Shown in pieces: positions 35,401 to 45,915 of a DNA stretch of 64,000 bases (the stretch's first letter is position 1; each line of letters opens with the position of its first letter). The DNA is from Epiperipatus broadwayi. Lineage: Eukaryota > Onychophora > Udeonychophora > Euonychophora > Peripatidae. The position numbers were made by a program, and so were the translations under genes. The notes under the pieces were generated by a model. The model was not told the origin of the DNA and ran no database searches. It worked only from the letters and a program-made list of their open reading frames with translations. The stretch is taken from assembly GCA_028023455.1 (NCBI GenBank), contig JAQFVV010006256.1, positions 186,001-250,000 of the forward strand. The letters are read 5' to 3'.

Positions 35401-37700
35401 GAGAGTCTCCAAAAATATAAAATACTTTGTTCCTGCCAAGGTATGACCGAGTAAAGCACCTAGATTATTCTCCATCGGGATATGGCCTGTCGGATGCTGA
35501 ACTTTCCATTGCCCGTCTTAAATTCACCATGAAGATCTGCTGCCTGAAATGAATGAGAAAGCTGCTGCTGCCATGAAATTAAATGAATATCTACATACAA
35601 AAAAGAATTGCCACTCGTGAACTTTTTGCTGCTGTGAAAGTAAAATGAAACGTCTAAATACAAGAAAGAATTGCCACTCATGAACTATTTGCTACTTAAC
35701 CAATGGACTCGGAAAACTTCTTATAAAACAGGTACCTGTCTGTGTTCAAACTCTAGAGTACTCTAATAATATGCTATAGCTATTCTTCATATTACTTATC
35801 TAAATTTATAAAATGTAAAAACTATCATTTGTATAACTAAACTGAATAATTAACTTAATGTGTAAATTTCTCTACTAATCTAGCTTACCTCATTCTGTCT
35901 TGGGTGCGTATTTCTATAATCTACATTTCTATCTATATTTATTATCTAATTATTGCATGCTCACAATTATTTCAATTTTCAAAGTTCAAATCTATGATCG
36001 CTTAAAACAATGAATGCGTGTCAAATTTTCATTAATATTTACTTTCTTTAATAACTTAACTTTCATATAAATCGACACGCATTCAATGCTTCATTTATTG
36101 TAATGCAGGGGTCTACTACTTCGCAAATGGCTGACGTATTAGTTATAATAATTCCCAATTTATATATATGTTTTGTATTTACTAAATCATCATGAATAAT
36201 TCCTGAAAATTACATTTCTTTGAGAGTCACCAACGTTCTTTAGTAAATGTTGATAATGTCGGGCCGAGTCAGAAATCTACTTAAATGTCATCATAATCGT
36301 TTATACAGTATACATGTGTTACGTGATAGAGACGCGATGACCCATTCCGCCGTGAAATTTCCGGATTCTTCAGGGTTGAAATTAACCCCAGTCGTCCTAC
36401 ACAAGCGGGCATAATGGGTGCTCCCGTAGGATTTGACAACGTCATGCAGCCAGCCGGCAAAAATGCGACACGGACCGCTTGTCCCTGGTTATGCTTATGT
36501 GACACCTTACTTCGTCGGGTCAGGGCAGAGACCAGCCTGACATTCTTATAAACCCATTCGCGGCATTGCAGTTTCGATATACTGCCATTCCATATCGCCT
36601 TTCTAAAGCGTACCACGTGTTCCTTTGCTCAATTCTATTATTCTATATATCACTCCGCCTCTGCATTATCTTCATAATTCACTCTCAAATAAATGTTTGC
36701 CCTTAGTTATAAATAAATATTTTAATTAAATAAATATATGTCTGCCATTACTCTTATAACCCATACTTTAGACTCTTGCATTGCAAAGGTATAAATTCCC
36801 CAAGGCATGCATTAGAAATACTTACTCGAGAATTTTAGGTAGCTAGATTACGCCTTCAAATAAATGTATTCCTTTTGTAAACATTACGGTATCGGAAATA
36901 CCGCTACTGAAATCCTCAATATAAAATAATGTCTAAATAAATAAATGTATTCTTTAAAATATCATGTCGCAAATCCCGCTACTGAAGCTTTAAATCCACA
37001 AATATTATTAGTAAATGATCATTTTATTAAAATGTGTTAATAAATAATTTTAAACTATACGTCTGCAGTTACGTTTCATTTATTCGATACCCATTCTATA
37101 TAATATTTCCTCGATTAGGTAAATATGAATGTTTAATTAATATTAGTTTGATTATTGGCTAACTCGAGAATAAAATCATGAGTCTCTTGCATATCCCTGA
37201 CCACCGTGCCTAAGGAAATATTTACTAATGTCGCATCAGATGCGTTGTTTCGTGGATTGTATTGTGGAACCGATAAACTATGTTCGAACTCAGTACCACG
37301 GGTGGCTTCGCTACTCGATGGTGCTGCTGTTCTGTATGGTGGTCGAATTCTGCACTATGTTTACGAGTCACACGTTTTCTGACCATTACAGCCTTTGTCA
37401 GCAACATTTGTGACAGGCTTATTTTATATATTATCTTTTTTAACCTGGATTGTTTACCGCTTGAATCACGCATGGTCTTTACTACTCTCGCATAGATAAA
37501 GATTTGTAACATCTTCCCATGCCTTTTATATATCACTATATATATATATTGGAAAATCCTAAATAGTCTATAGTCAGCAATGTTTCTGCTAAACTCATGT
37601 TTATATATTATCTCTTAACCCAGTTGTCTATCGCTTGAATTGTACTCTTGCATGGTTAAGCTTAGAAAATGATTCCCATACCTTACATATATTTGTCACT
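35401..37700. other. Unclassified repeat-like stretch with GC-rich islands
   Basis: A 63-bp tandem duplication at about 35603-35695 (AAGAATTGCCACTC unit). A markedly GC-rich island at 36290-36640, in which a minus-strand frame of 111 codons is open (36281-36616). A second island at 37195-37500 has overlapping frames on both strands. Near 36857 and 36940 an 83-bp unit ending in CCGCTACTGAA is repeated. No known protein motif is visible. The composition contrast suggests inserted, unrelated mobile sequence, perhaps an LTR or part of an unknown element. Confidence 0.45.
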
Positions 37701-38203
37701 TATGTTTAACTTTGGTTAGTCATGCCTTTATTTTTATTTTTCATTACCTTTTTCTTAGTATGAGCCTTAATTAAAAGTTTAAGCATATGATTGAATTGCA
37801 TAATTAAATATGCAAAGATTTTAATAATAATGTTTAATATTATTTCAAAATATATTACACATATATTGTCTGGGAATAGTTTCTGATAGAGTACTTTAGT
37901 ATTGCAACTGTAAATGTAATATAAATCTTCTGACAAGTCTTAACTATTTAAATTGTACTCCATTTCAAAATCATCCATAAATGAAGATGAATTTATTTAT
38001 TTAACTTTTATTATTATTTTTTATTCATTTCTTTAATAAACATTGTTATTAATAATTAAATTTGCCTGACATTTGTTCACTGTTGTCTCTCTATCAATTT
38101 TTTATCCGAATAAGAATTTCTTCCTGATCTAGCAGCAAAAATCTATTTTTATATTAAAGAATGGCTATATATGCATTATTAGGTAATGTCTAGTCACCTA
38201 AAA
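37701..38203. other. AT-rich intronic sequence, nothing recognised
   Basis: No repeat end or exon seen before the TIR element. Confidence 0.6.
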
Positions 38204-38209
38204 TAAATT

Positions 38210-39425
38210 TGGTACTAGTTGATTAGCCACCGCATGACGCCTGATGGCTCTGTTTTTAGTCAAAAACAAATAGATATAACTTTACTGGGCTGATTTACAA
38301 TTTTGTTATTTTTTAAATTGCGCTTTACGCAAAAACGTGAAGCTTATTATTATTAGGAAAGAAATATACAGCTGAGCGCTTTCAGAGAACTTAAGTCTCC
38401 ATATTCATAGCTTCACTTTTTTGCGTAAAGCTCAATTTAAAACTTAACACTCAAAGGTGAAGTAAAAAACAAGGATTTTATTTCAAATTTGTTATTATTT
38501 ATTCAAAAATAAATAAATATAACGCTTTCACCTGCTTGTTTGTTTTTTTAATAGGAATTTACATTTATTTTTCTTAGCATTTAAAAAAAAAAAAACTGCA
38601 TTTTTTTCCGTTTCTAAATTAGATTTTTAAATTACATTAGACATATCAGCGCATTCGCTGGAATGTGAATGGAGGGCGACCGCTGTTTTTGACAATCCGA
38701 AGGATTGTCCAAAAGATGCACTTCTCTGATCCAACATTTTAAAATTACATTATACATGGCAGCGCGTAGATGGTTTTGATGATCCAAAGGATCGTCCAAA
38801 ACATGCCTATTCTGATCAAACAAAAAGAAATATAAATATTAGAAACATTCCGCGTTTTGAAAGCTATTCTAAAAAAATTTACGAAACAACATTATTTAAT
38901 AAAATGTAAGTATTCCATTTTAAAATTATTGTCTGATGAAACCAAGCTCATGCTTTTAAAAACAACAACCACCACAGTCGTTGTAGTAGTCTCGTAGCTG
39001 TTCTTGTGCAAAACACATTTTTCATGTAATTTCTGTAAAATGTTGCTAGGACATACACTTTTGCAGTTCGTTTCACCTTAAAAAGATGTGTACAGAAGCA
39101 CGGCGATGGGCTTCCAATTATTACTATCTAAAACTACATCAGGTCATGTGAAAAATCATTACTTTTATGCACATGAAAACAGTTATGGTCACTTGAATTC
39201 CACACACTCTCACATCATATCATAGCGATCTGTGAAGGGTGTGATATTTGCATAGTACCGCAAAGCACAAAAGCGGGCCATAATATTTGTGTGCAATGCT
39301 ATTTAGGCCTGCTTAGCGGCTAATATGAACAGAACTGTTTTATAGGCCGCGTAAATGACATTTCTGTGCCTTTGTATGGAATCAGCGACATCAAGTGTCA
39401 TGCGGTGGCTAATCGACTAGTACCA
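38210..39425. mobile_element. Non-autonomous TIR DNA transposon, copy 2 (1216 bp, complete)
   Basis: TIRs of about 40 bp: left TGGTACTAGTTGATTAGCCA, right (complement) TGGTACTAGTCGATTAGCCA. They are flanked by perfect 6-bp target duplications TAAATT at 38204-38209 and 39426-39431. The interior matches copy 1 at 2139 except for an insertion at 38311-38486. It contains two hairpins, GACAATCC-GAA-GGATTGTC (38691-38709) and GATGATCC-AAA-GGATCGTC (38778-38796). No transposase frame exists. Six-base duplications are unusual among common DNA transposons; IS3EU-like and Dada-like groups are ones I recall with about 6 bp, but assignment is open. Confidence 0.85.
38311..38486. mobile_element. Short element nested inside TIR transposon copy 2
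   Basis: Compared with copy 1, copy 2 has an extra stretch of about 176 bp. It is bracketed by ATTTTGTTATT (38300-38310) and AATTTGTTATT (38486-38496), a target duplication of about 10 bp. Its first 134 bp form an imperfect hairpin: AAATTGCGCTTTACGCAAAA on one side and TTTTTTGCGTAAAGCTCAATTT on the other. The tail reads AACAAGGATTTTATTTC. The long target duplication hints at retroposition; the hairpin hints at a MITE. Confidence 0.65.
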
Positions 39426-39431
39426 TAAATT

Positions 39432-39941
39432 TTTTAGGCTAAAAGAAGCCTGGTGGCACCCTTATGTGATAAATATTTGATGTTTGCTGTCCCATATAAT
39501 ATATTGCAAAGAAATTTTTTTATTATTAGAAGATGTGTTGTATTGCAATGCTAATTTTATATTTGTAAAAAATATAATGATATTTGAGGTTTTTATTTAT
39601 ATATATATAAACTATATACTGAACTTTAATAATAAAAAAGTATTAGAAATCAAAATATTTTCTGTATTCTTTAACTTTAAGTACTTTACAAAATTAAAGA
39701 AAAAGAGGGGAAGATGAAGAATCAAAATTTAATATATAGTGAGTTTTCTTGAAAACTAATCGGGTATTTAAGCAATATAATATTACAATAAAGTAATAAC
39801 ACTTAAATAATCAGTGATAGTTTATCATTTCTTGTCATTTTATTAATAGATTTCATTCTATTATTTTATTATTAGGGTTATATTATAATTAATATCATTA
39901 AAATGCATTAACTAGTATTGAATTAGTGAAAATTATTTTAG
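39432..39941. other. AT-rich intronic sequence before the adducin exon
   Basis: An open frame at 39484-39717 shows no motif. Nothing else seen. Confidence 0.6.
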
Positions 39942-40040
39942 GTCTTGTTCCTAAGAAATCATGGCGTTGTAGCTTGTGGTTCAACTATAGAAGAAGCTTG
40001 GCATTTTACTTTTAATATAGTTGCAGCTTGTGAAACCCAG
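39942..40040 (+). CDS. hts: Adducin, internal exon (head domain, LRNHG segment)
   Basis: The exon is 99 nt, 33 codons, phase 0 at both ends. It follows AG at 39940-39941 and is followed by the donor GTAATT. The translation starts [13 protein letters not shown], then STIEEAW, and ends NIVAACETQ. It joins in frame to the exon ending at 17603 and gives the continuous adducin order [13 protein letters not shown]. The LRNHG motif belongs to the aldolase class II-like fold of the adducin head; adducins are not known to be enzymes. Too short to stand out as an ORF, the exon was found by its protein motif. It sits alone between a 22.3-kb and a 3.2-kb intron, both full of repeats. Identification is firm. 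Confidence 0.94.
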
Positions 40041-40379
40041 GTAATTTTTTTATAATTTTTTTTTTTAATCTCAAAATAAAATATGTATTTAAATAATGAT
40101 AATTGAAAATAATTAAATATTAATTACAATATGTAGGAAACTGTATAAAATTATGGAACATCTGTCATATTAGCACTACCATATTTTTCACATTAGGTTG
40201 CACAGAAGTTCATAGCAACATAATATTTTTATTATTATAGATAAATGTCTTATGATAGCAATAAGAAGTAACTGTCAAAAAGTTGAAATCATACCCGAGT
40301 TTTATATTGTTGGAATCTGATTAATTGATTTATTCTTGAATAAAACTATTAAATCAATAATCTGGAGGATTAAAAATTA

Positions 40380-41150
40380 GAAAATGGAACCTTTAGAACC
40401 AACTGATTGAAAATCTGTTATTGGGAGAGACAAGCAGTCTCTATGCAAGATTATAGTTAAAAGCACAGAACAGCAACAATCATTATAGTCTTCAGTATAT
40501 ATTTGAAGATTCCATTATTTATCAAAACAATTTGCCATAAACTTCATAAGCAGAACATTTATGGATGAAATGTTATTTAGAAATCTTAGTTTCAGATGTA
40601 AATTACAATAAAGCAAAAGTATCACAACAATAAGAACTGGTGATGAAACATGATATATGGTGGAAATCAAATCGTTATTCACATTTAATGAATATTAAAA
40701 TGATTTATGTTAATCACAAACCAAAAGAAATTTGGTGTGAGATGGACTTTACTTAGCTATGATTCTTGATATAAAACTGTTATGATTTATGTGGCCATAT
40801 CTTACAATTCTTTTAATCTATTCATTATTTTGCATAAATGCATAACATCTATAAATTGTTCAAATGTATTTTGAAACCAGTTTATCCCATAGTATAAACA
40901 TTATTTCCAGATGACAAGCATTTTTCAGTATGATGATGCTCCATTTTTATAGTCTCTGCTATTAAATATTAGTTTGAAAAATATGAGTAGGTTGTTGTAC
41001 ATTTTTCAGGTTTTCTCCAATCATTTAATTCTTGAATGAATGAAAGTTTATTATCCCCCATTAATAATTTTCAAAAAATTTTAGATTTTTTTAAAAATCT
41101 CTATGTTGATTGGCTTAATATTCCCCTTAATATTGTCCAAATGTAGAATT
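40380..41150 (+). mobile_element. Tc1-like transposase relic
   Basis: Heavily decayed, read in pieces through many stops and frame changes: IGRDK.SLCKIIVKS (helix-turn-helix part), CHKLHKQNIYG (family TVRR.LHK.NI.GR), NYNKAKVSQQ, KNW and YGGNQ (family WK.VIWSDES), then PVYPIV, stop, TLFPDDKHF and YDDAPFL (family VHPMVQTLFP..D..FQDDNAPIH), FEKYE, and IPLNIVQ (family SPDLNIIE). The order and spacing match Tc1/mariner DD34E transposases with the first and third catalytic positions unrecognisable. TIRs were not found. Confidence 0.5.
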
Positions 41151-43246
41151 CTGGCACATATAAGATATAGCAATTCTTTATGGAAACAGCAACCCCATTA
41201 CCTTATTAATAAAGGTATTACAGGCATCCTGATTATCTTATCCAATTCCTCTGTCATATTTAAAAGATTTAAATTTATTTTTTAGTATTAATTTGTTTAA
41301 GAAATCTTATTTGTAGTCTTTGAGTATCTATTGATTTGATTTTTACTTGGTAAAAATTAACATTTTTTATTCGCAAATAATAAAATTTCATTTAATATGT
41401 TTTGATGTGTTTTTATAAAGATTTGAAAGTGGAATAGAAGTATAATCTTTTGATTAAATTTTATGTACACACTTATGGGAAAAATGGGTAGAAAACTCTG
41501 GACATTTGTCTTTATTTAAATTTTCTGGATGGTAGTCATATAATAACCACATTCATATAAAATTGAATGGATAGTCTAGCCATTATGTATTTAAGAATTC
41601 AGACAGGTCAAGAACAATACCCACACCCTTTTGTTATTTGAATTTCAATGTACAATATCAATCAATCACCCAAGCTGAATGGGTTCTGAACATTTCAATG
41701 TGGTTTTTGAAAATTATAGTCTTATAAAGGACAATATTTTTTTAATGTTATATAATTTTGGATAAAATATAACAGCTAGTAATTAAGAAGGTCATTAAAT
41801 AAATTGTATTTGTTCATGAGACTATGAAGATGATTATTATTATTTATACACTTTTTTTTTTATATTTAAAAAAATGTAACTAGAAAAAAATCTAGTACAA
41901 ACAATTTTTAAAAATATATTTTGCAGATAACATTTTTATATTGAATTTTTACCCATGAAGTCTTGTTGAGAATATAATTTTTTAAATATTCGAAGTATCA
42001 AAAGAGGATCTACATTTGTTTATATTTGTATGATTCAAGTTTAGAAATTATTTATATCAAAAGAAATTCAGAGTAAAAATTTCAGTAAAATTTGCACCTG
42101 TAGTTGAAGAATTTTTTTTATTTGAGAAAATTGAAAATAAATTTGTACAGCTCATCTTTTTTTTTAAACCAAATCTTAGTTTCATCTTTTTTTAAAAATA
42201 GATCTTGGTTTCAAGACAAAATTTTTAGAAAAGTGATAGTGAAGCCAAAATAAAATGACAATCTTAAGATATTTTTTTTTTTGCAATACTAATGAAGTAT
42301 TTTTTGATAAGACAGAAAAAAGACAAATTAAAAAAAAAAAAACCATTCAAAGTTGTTCAAATGAACAATATATCTATTTGAATTTGCCATTGTTATCAAA
42401 AAATATATTAATTTTTGTGATGGAAAGATGTACCAGAAATATTTTCTTATTCAAATAAACTTTTTTTTCAAAAATAAGAGAATACTTAGTTACAAATGTT
42501 AATTTTATGAACATGCAACAAATAGATTATGACCTAAAAATGAAAGCACTTTGGGGGGATTTTTTTTTTCTAGAATATTTTAATAGATATTTGTTTATTT
42601 ATATAACAAAAAGTTATTCATATATATATTCATTTATCAAATTTTGTTTGAAAATTTGTATTAATGAAATTAAATGAGTATTAGCATTTAGCAGCCAGAC
42701 ATTGAAAAACTATGTAAACATCAGAAAAAACTAAAAATATTATCACAGTCTATTTTATTATCAAAGTCTAATTGATGTTTATGTTGTCATACATGAAATA
42801 AGTGAAATGAAGCAGACAAAAATAGCTAATTAAATGAATGTCAGATATATGACTTTATTACTTAATTAATCAGAGAATTGATTTGAACCATTATTGATAT
42901 ATTACAATTAATTGCTGATTCTTATTTTGTCTTATTGTACTTAGAGAAATGCTAGATAAATGCTTCTTTTTTTCACAAGCAAAATAATTATTTTAATCAT
43001 TTTATGCAACCACTTAGACTTTCTCAAATATGTAATTGTTTGATGGACAGTAAATTTGAAATTAATTTTCGGACTACAATTTATAATTATATTAATACTT
43101 TTATATGAATAATCACTTTTAATATATTTTGCTTAAATAGAATTGTTAATTTTTTTGTGCCATTTTTTTCTTATTAAATATTGTATAAGATGTAATATCT
43201 TTTTGAAATAAAATTATATAACTTAAATAATTTTTTTAAAAAATAG
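41151..43246. other. AT-rich intronic sequence, nothing recognised
   Basis: Several T-runs. No exon or repeat end found before the exon at 43247. Confidence 0.6.
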
Positions 43247-43450
43247 ATCAAAGCAATGGCTGCTGGTGTAGACAATATAATTGAAGTGGCTTCAGAAATA
43301 CAAAAAAAAACTTTTGAAATAGCTAGTCGAGGTGGCGGTGGTGTTGACAGCAATGAAATAGAAGAAAAGCGAGAAGGACAAGAACGAAAACGAAAATGGA
43401 AAGTTGGAGAATTAGAGTTTGAAGCACTAATGCGAATGCTAGATAATGCT
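43247..43450 (+). CDS. hts: Adducin, internal exon (end of head domain with charged linker)
   Basis: The exon is 204 nt, 68 codons, phase 0 at both ends. The acceptor is AAAATAG (AG at 43245-43246) and the donor is GTAAGC at 43451. Residues 1-27 (IKAMAAGVDNIIEVAS and on) complete the head. Residues 28-50 are a low-complexity Gly-Gly-Gly-Gly then Glu/Lys/Arg-rich linker, the part of adducin that varies most between species. Residues 51-68 (WKVGELEFEALMRMLDNA) are the highly conserved motif at the head-neck junction. The acceptor's pyrimidine tract is interrupted by A residues (TTTTTTTAAAAAATAG), so it looks weak. The linker could be a site of species-specific change, but no extra exon is needed to explain it. 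Identification is firm. Confidence 0.94.
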
Positions 43451-43735
43451 GTAAGCAAATTTTTTGTGAATATTTCTAATTTTATTTTACATTTTATAAC
43501 TAAACTATATTTTAACATGACATGATCATCATTTGTGCATATGTCTGTGAATATATATTGTAATAGCAAAAGAGACCTGTAAGTATGGTTAATACTAATC
43601 ACCAGAAGGTGTGACTAGATTTTTTATCTAGAGTTTACTATTTATGTTAATGAGTGGTGTTACCCTGCTATCCAGCAAAATCAGGTCTCACTGGATGTTC
43701 TATACCCTGATCCTTATAGGAAATTTAAATTTATT

Positions 43736-43933
43736 GGTGAAGATATACAATTACAAACTCTGCAGACTCGGCAACCATTACCAATATTTAATATGTTGTC
43801 TAGATCATGGAAAGTCATCAGATTTTTTTAAATTGGTGAAGTTATACAATTACAACCTCAGCAGTCTCAGCAACCATTACCAATATTTAATATGTTGTCT
43901 AGATCATGGAAAGTCATCAGATTGTTTTAAATA
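43736..43933 (+). repeat. 99-bp tandem duplication
   Basis: GGTGAAGATATACAATTACA at 43736 recurs as GGTGAAGTTATACAATTACA at 43835. The two 99-bp units are nearly identical over CATTACCAATATTTAATATG and GATCATGGAAAGTCATCAG. The period is a multiple of three, so one frame stays open over both copies (43644-43934), but the repeated peptide matches nothing I know. The preceding 43570-43735 is more balanced in composition (for example GAGTGGTGTTACCCTGCTA) and may be part of the same unknown repeat. Confidence 0.8.
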
Positions 43934-45915
43934 AAGCACTGATTATTATATATAGAATGATATCCTGGATGCTGTAACAATTAAAAGAGGAAAACTGTAG
44001 ATTAAATAGATTAAAAGAGAATATTTATTTTAAATTTAATAAATAATGCTATAAGTAATATTTATTATTAATCTATTATTAATTATATCATAGTTCATAT
44101 TTATTATTAATTCAATATTATAATTATAAGTTATATGAATATCTTATAGATGATTTTAACAAACAATTTTTTTTAATGATTTGATATGTATACACTTATA
44201 AGGTAGAGTAATATATATATCTTTTATATTTTAACAGTCTACCTGTGATCCTATTCTAAGAATTTGAGTGAGAACAGGTTATTACCCGAGCTTCGAGTAG
44301 GTATATTTATGAGTATGAAATAATTTTCATCTCAAGCGCCAATCTTATCAATTTATAAGACTTATACCCCTTGAAAACAAAAGAAAAGGTTCCAGTGGAC
44401 CTTTTTTTGTGTATCTTATCCAGACTAGCTCAGTCTCAAGGTCTGGGAGACAATGTCTATCGGGAAAATGAAGCCGGGGTTGTCTTATAAAGAAACATCA
44501 TTTATATATTTTATAAATTTCCTTATCTGCTCCACGAATCTTATTATTTTATTTTTTTTAGAGATATATGGAAATGAATATCAGTAAGCTTTTATAAATA
44601 ATAACCCTGAAATTATAAGAATCTCTTAATTCAAATAAATACACAAGTTATAGCTTAAAATTCTAATATTTATATACTAATAATTCAATCATATGACCCA
44701 GTCATTCCGATAGATATATATAATATTAGTATACATATTCACGAAAGAGTGCAACTATGCGCCAGAGTTGTATTTATAAAACAATTTAATCTATTTTCTA
44801 TAATTCTTTCTTTAAGTTTGAACAAAGCGCACATTTCTTAATTTATTATTATATGTTCACTTAATATATATAGAGAAAGTCAAAGTTACCTCATTTGAGA
44901 GCGAACGTTCGTGTGGTTAAGGCTGATGATGGCGATTGTCCTAGCGAGAATCGTTGGTCTGGAAGATGATGAAAGATTCCATAATATTTTGACATAAGAT
45001 AATCCATCGTAGAGGTTAGGTAGATGATTCTAAAATTGATTGAACGAAAGTCTTTGCTGTTTGGAGTTCCATGATCATTTCACTTGCTTGAAATAGATTG
45101 CAAAAATTTCCATAGATAAAGTTTAGCGTGGTAGATAGATCACAACAGCTATATACTGGCTGGTTTAATGAATCTACATGATTCTCCTACCCCATTATTT
45201 TGATGGGATCCATTCTTATTAATTTTTATTAATTAATCAAATCAGTTTATGAAAATTTAACTTCCACGCTTCTTTCTCTCTAATGGTCGCTTTTCCGAAT
45301 CACTCCAAAATCAAGAAAAAAATATATAGTTTTTTTCTTTTAACTCTCTTTCACCTCATCTTTTTTTTGATCCATACACCAATGACCATATCTCAGGAAT
45401 GCTTTTAGCTTCCATTGTTCCAAAATACTAAATTGACCAGTTCTTGGAATTCGATGACAAGGGTCATTAACAGAAATCGCCTGCGGCACACATTGCAATT
45501 CCTTTTATTATTCTCCAGTCTTATATTTTAATTTGCTTTCGTTAAGAAATATGTGCTACAAATGACATTATTTCAATAACTATAACTTACGATATTAATA
45601 AAAAACATAAATATAAAAATACAACTCTGCATGTAACCGCTTCTCTTCATCTTCACATACAAATCTGTTAGTAATTAATTCTACACAACATCATAACAAC
45701 AAGTGTAATAAACTTATATGTATACATTCATGCCTTTAAATGTTTAATGTATTTCACTCACACTCTTTTGTAACAGGGTTCTAATGTATATCTATAAATT
45801 TTTTCGCATCTATTAATTTCATTCATAATAACAATCGCAGTAAACACTCTTTTGTAATCATTATTGCCTTTTACTTCCTTTAGTACCTGTATTCGAACCC
45901 AGCTACTGTTACAAT
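43934..45915. other. Intronic sequence with unclassified repeat-like stretch
   Basis: From about 44230 composition is mixed (GAGCTTCGAGTAGGTA, GGTCTGGGAGACAATGTC, and 44880-45190). At 45775-45783 and 45905-45912 TGTAACAG and CTGTTACA face each other, with TCGAACCC near the right end. This could be the edge of an LTR or MITE. ACTCTTTTGTAA occurs at about 45761 and 45848. No coding motif. Confidence 0.4.

Larger units (their letters stand above)
17604..39941 (+). other. Adducin intron, about 22.3 kb
   Basis: This phase-0 intron lies between the GPVNK and VLFLRNHG exons. It carries the LTR-like element at 20759-22929, a tRNA-like SINE, RTE and gypsy relics, and a TIR transposon at 38210-39425. 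I found no further adducin exon in it, and none is expected, because the flanking exons join without a gap. Confidence 0.9.
40041..43246 (+). other. Adducin intron, about 3.2 kb
   Basis: Phase-0 intron starting GTAATT and ending ATAG. It holds a decayed Tc1-like transposase (about 40380-41150). The remainder is AT-rich sequence with T-runs and no recognised gene. Confidence 0.88.

Noticed and set aside
37225-37536. Overlapping frames on three readings in a mixed-composition patch
   Set aside because: No frame shows a known motif or splice sites that fit. Most likely old repeat sequence.
45768-45913. A short LTR or MITE between TGTAACAG and CTGTTACA
   Set aside because: The inverted ends are only 8 bp, no target duplication is visible and no second copy is present in the window.
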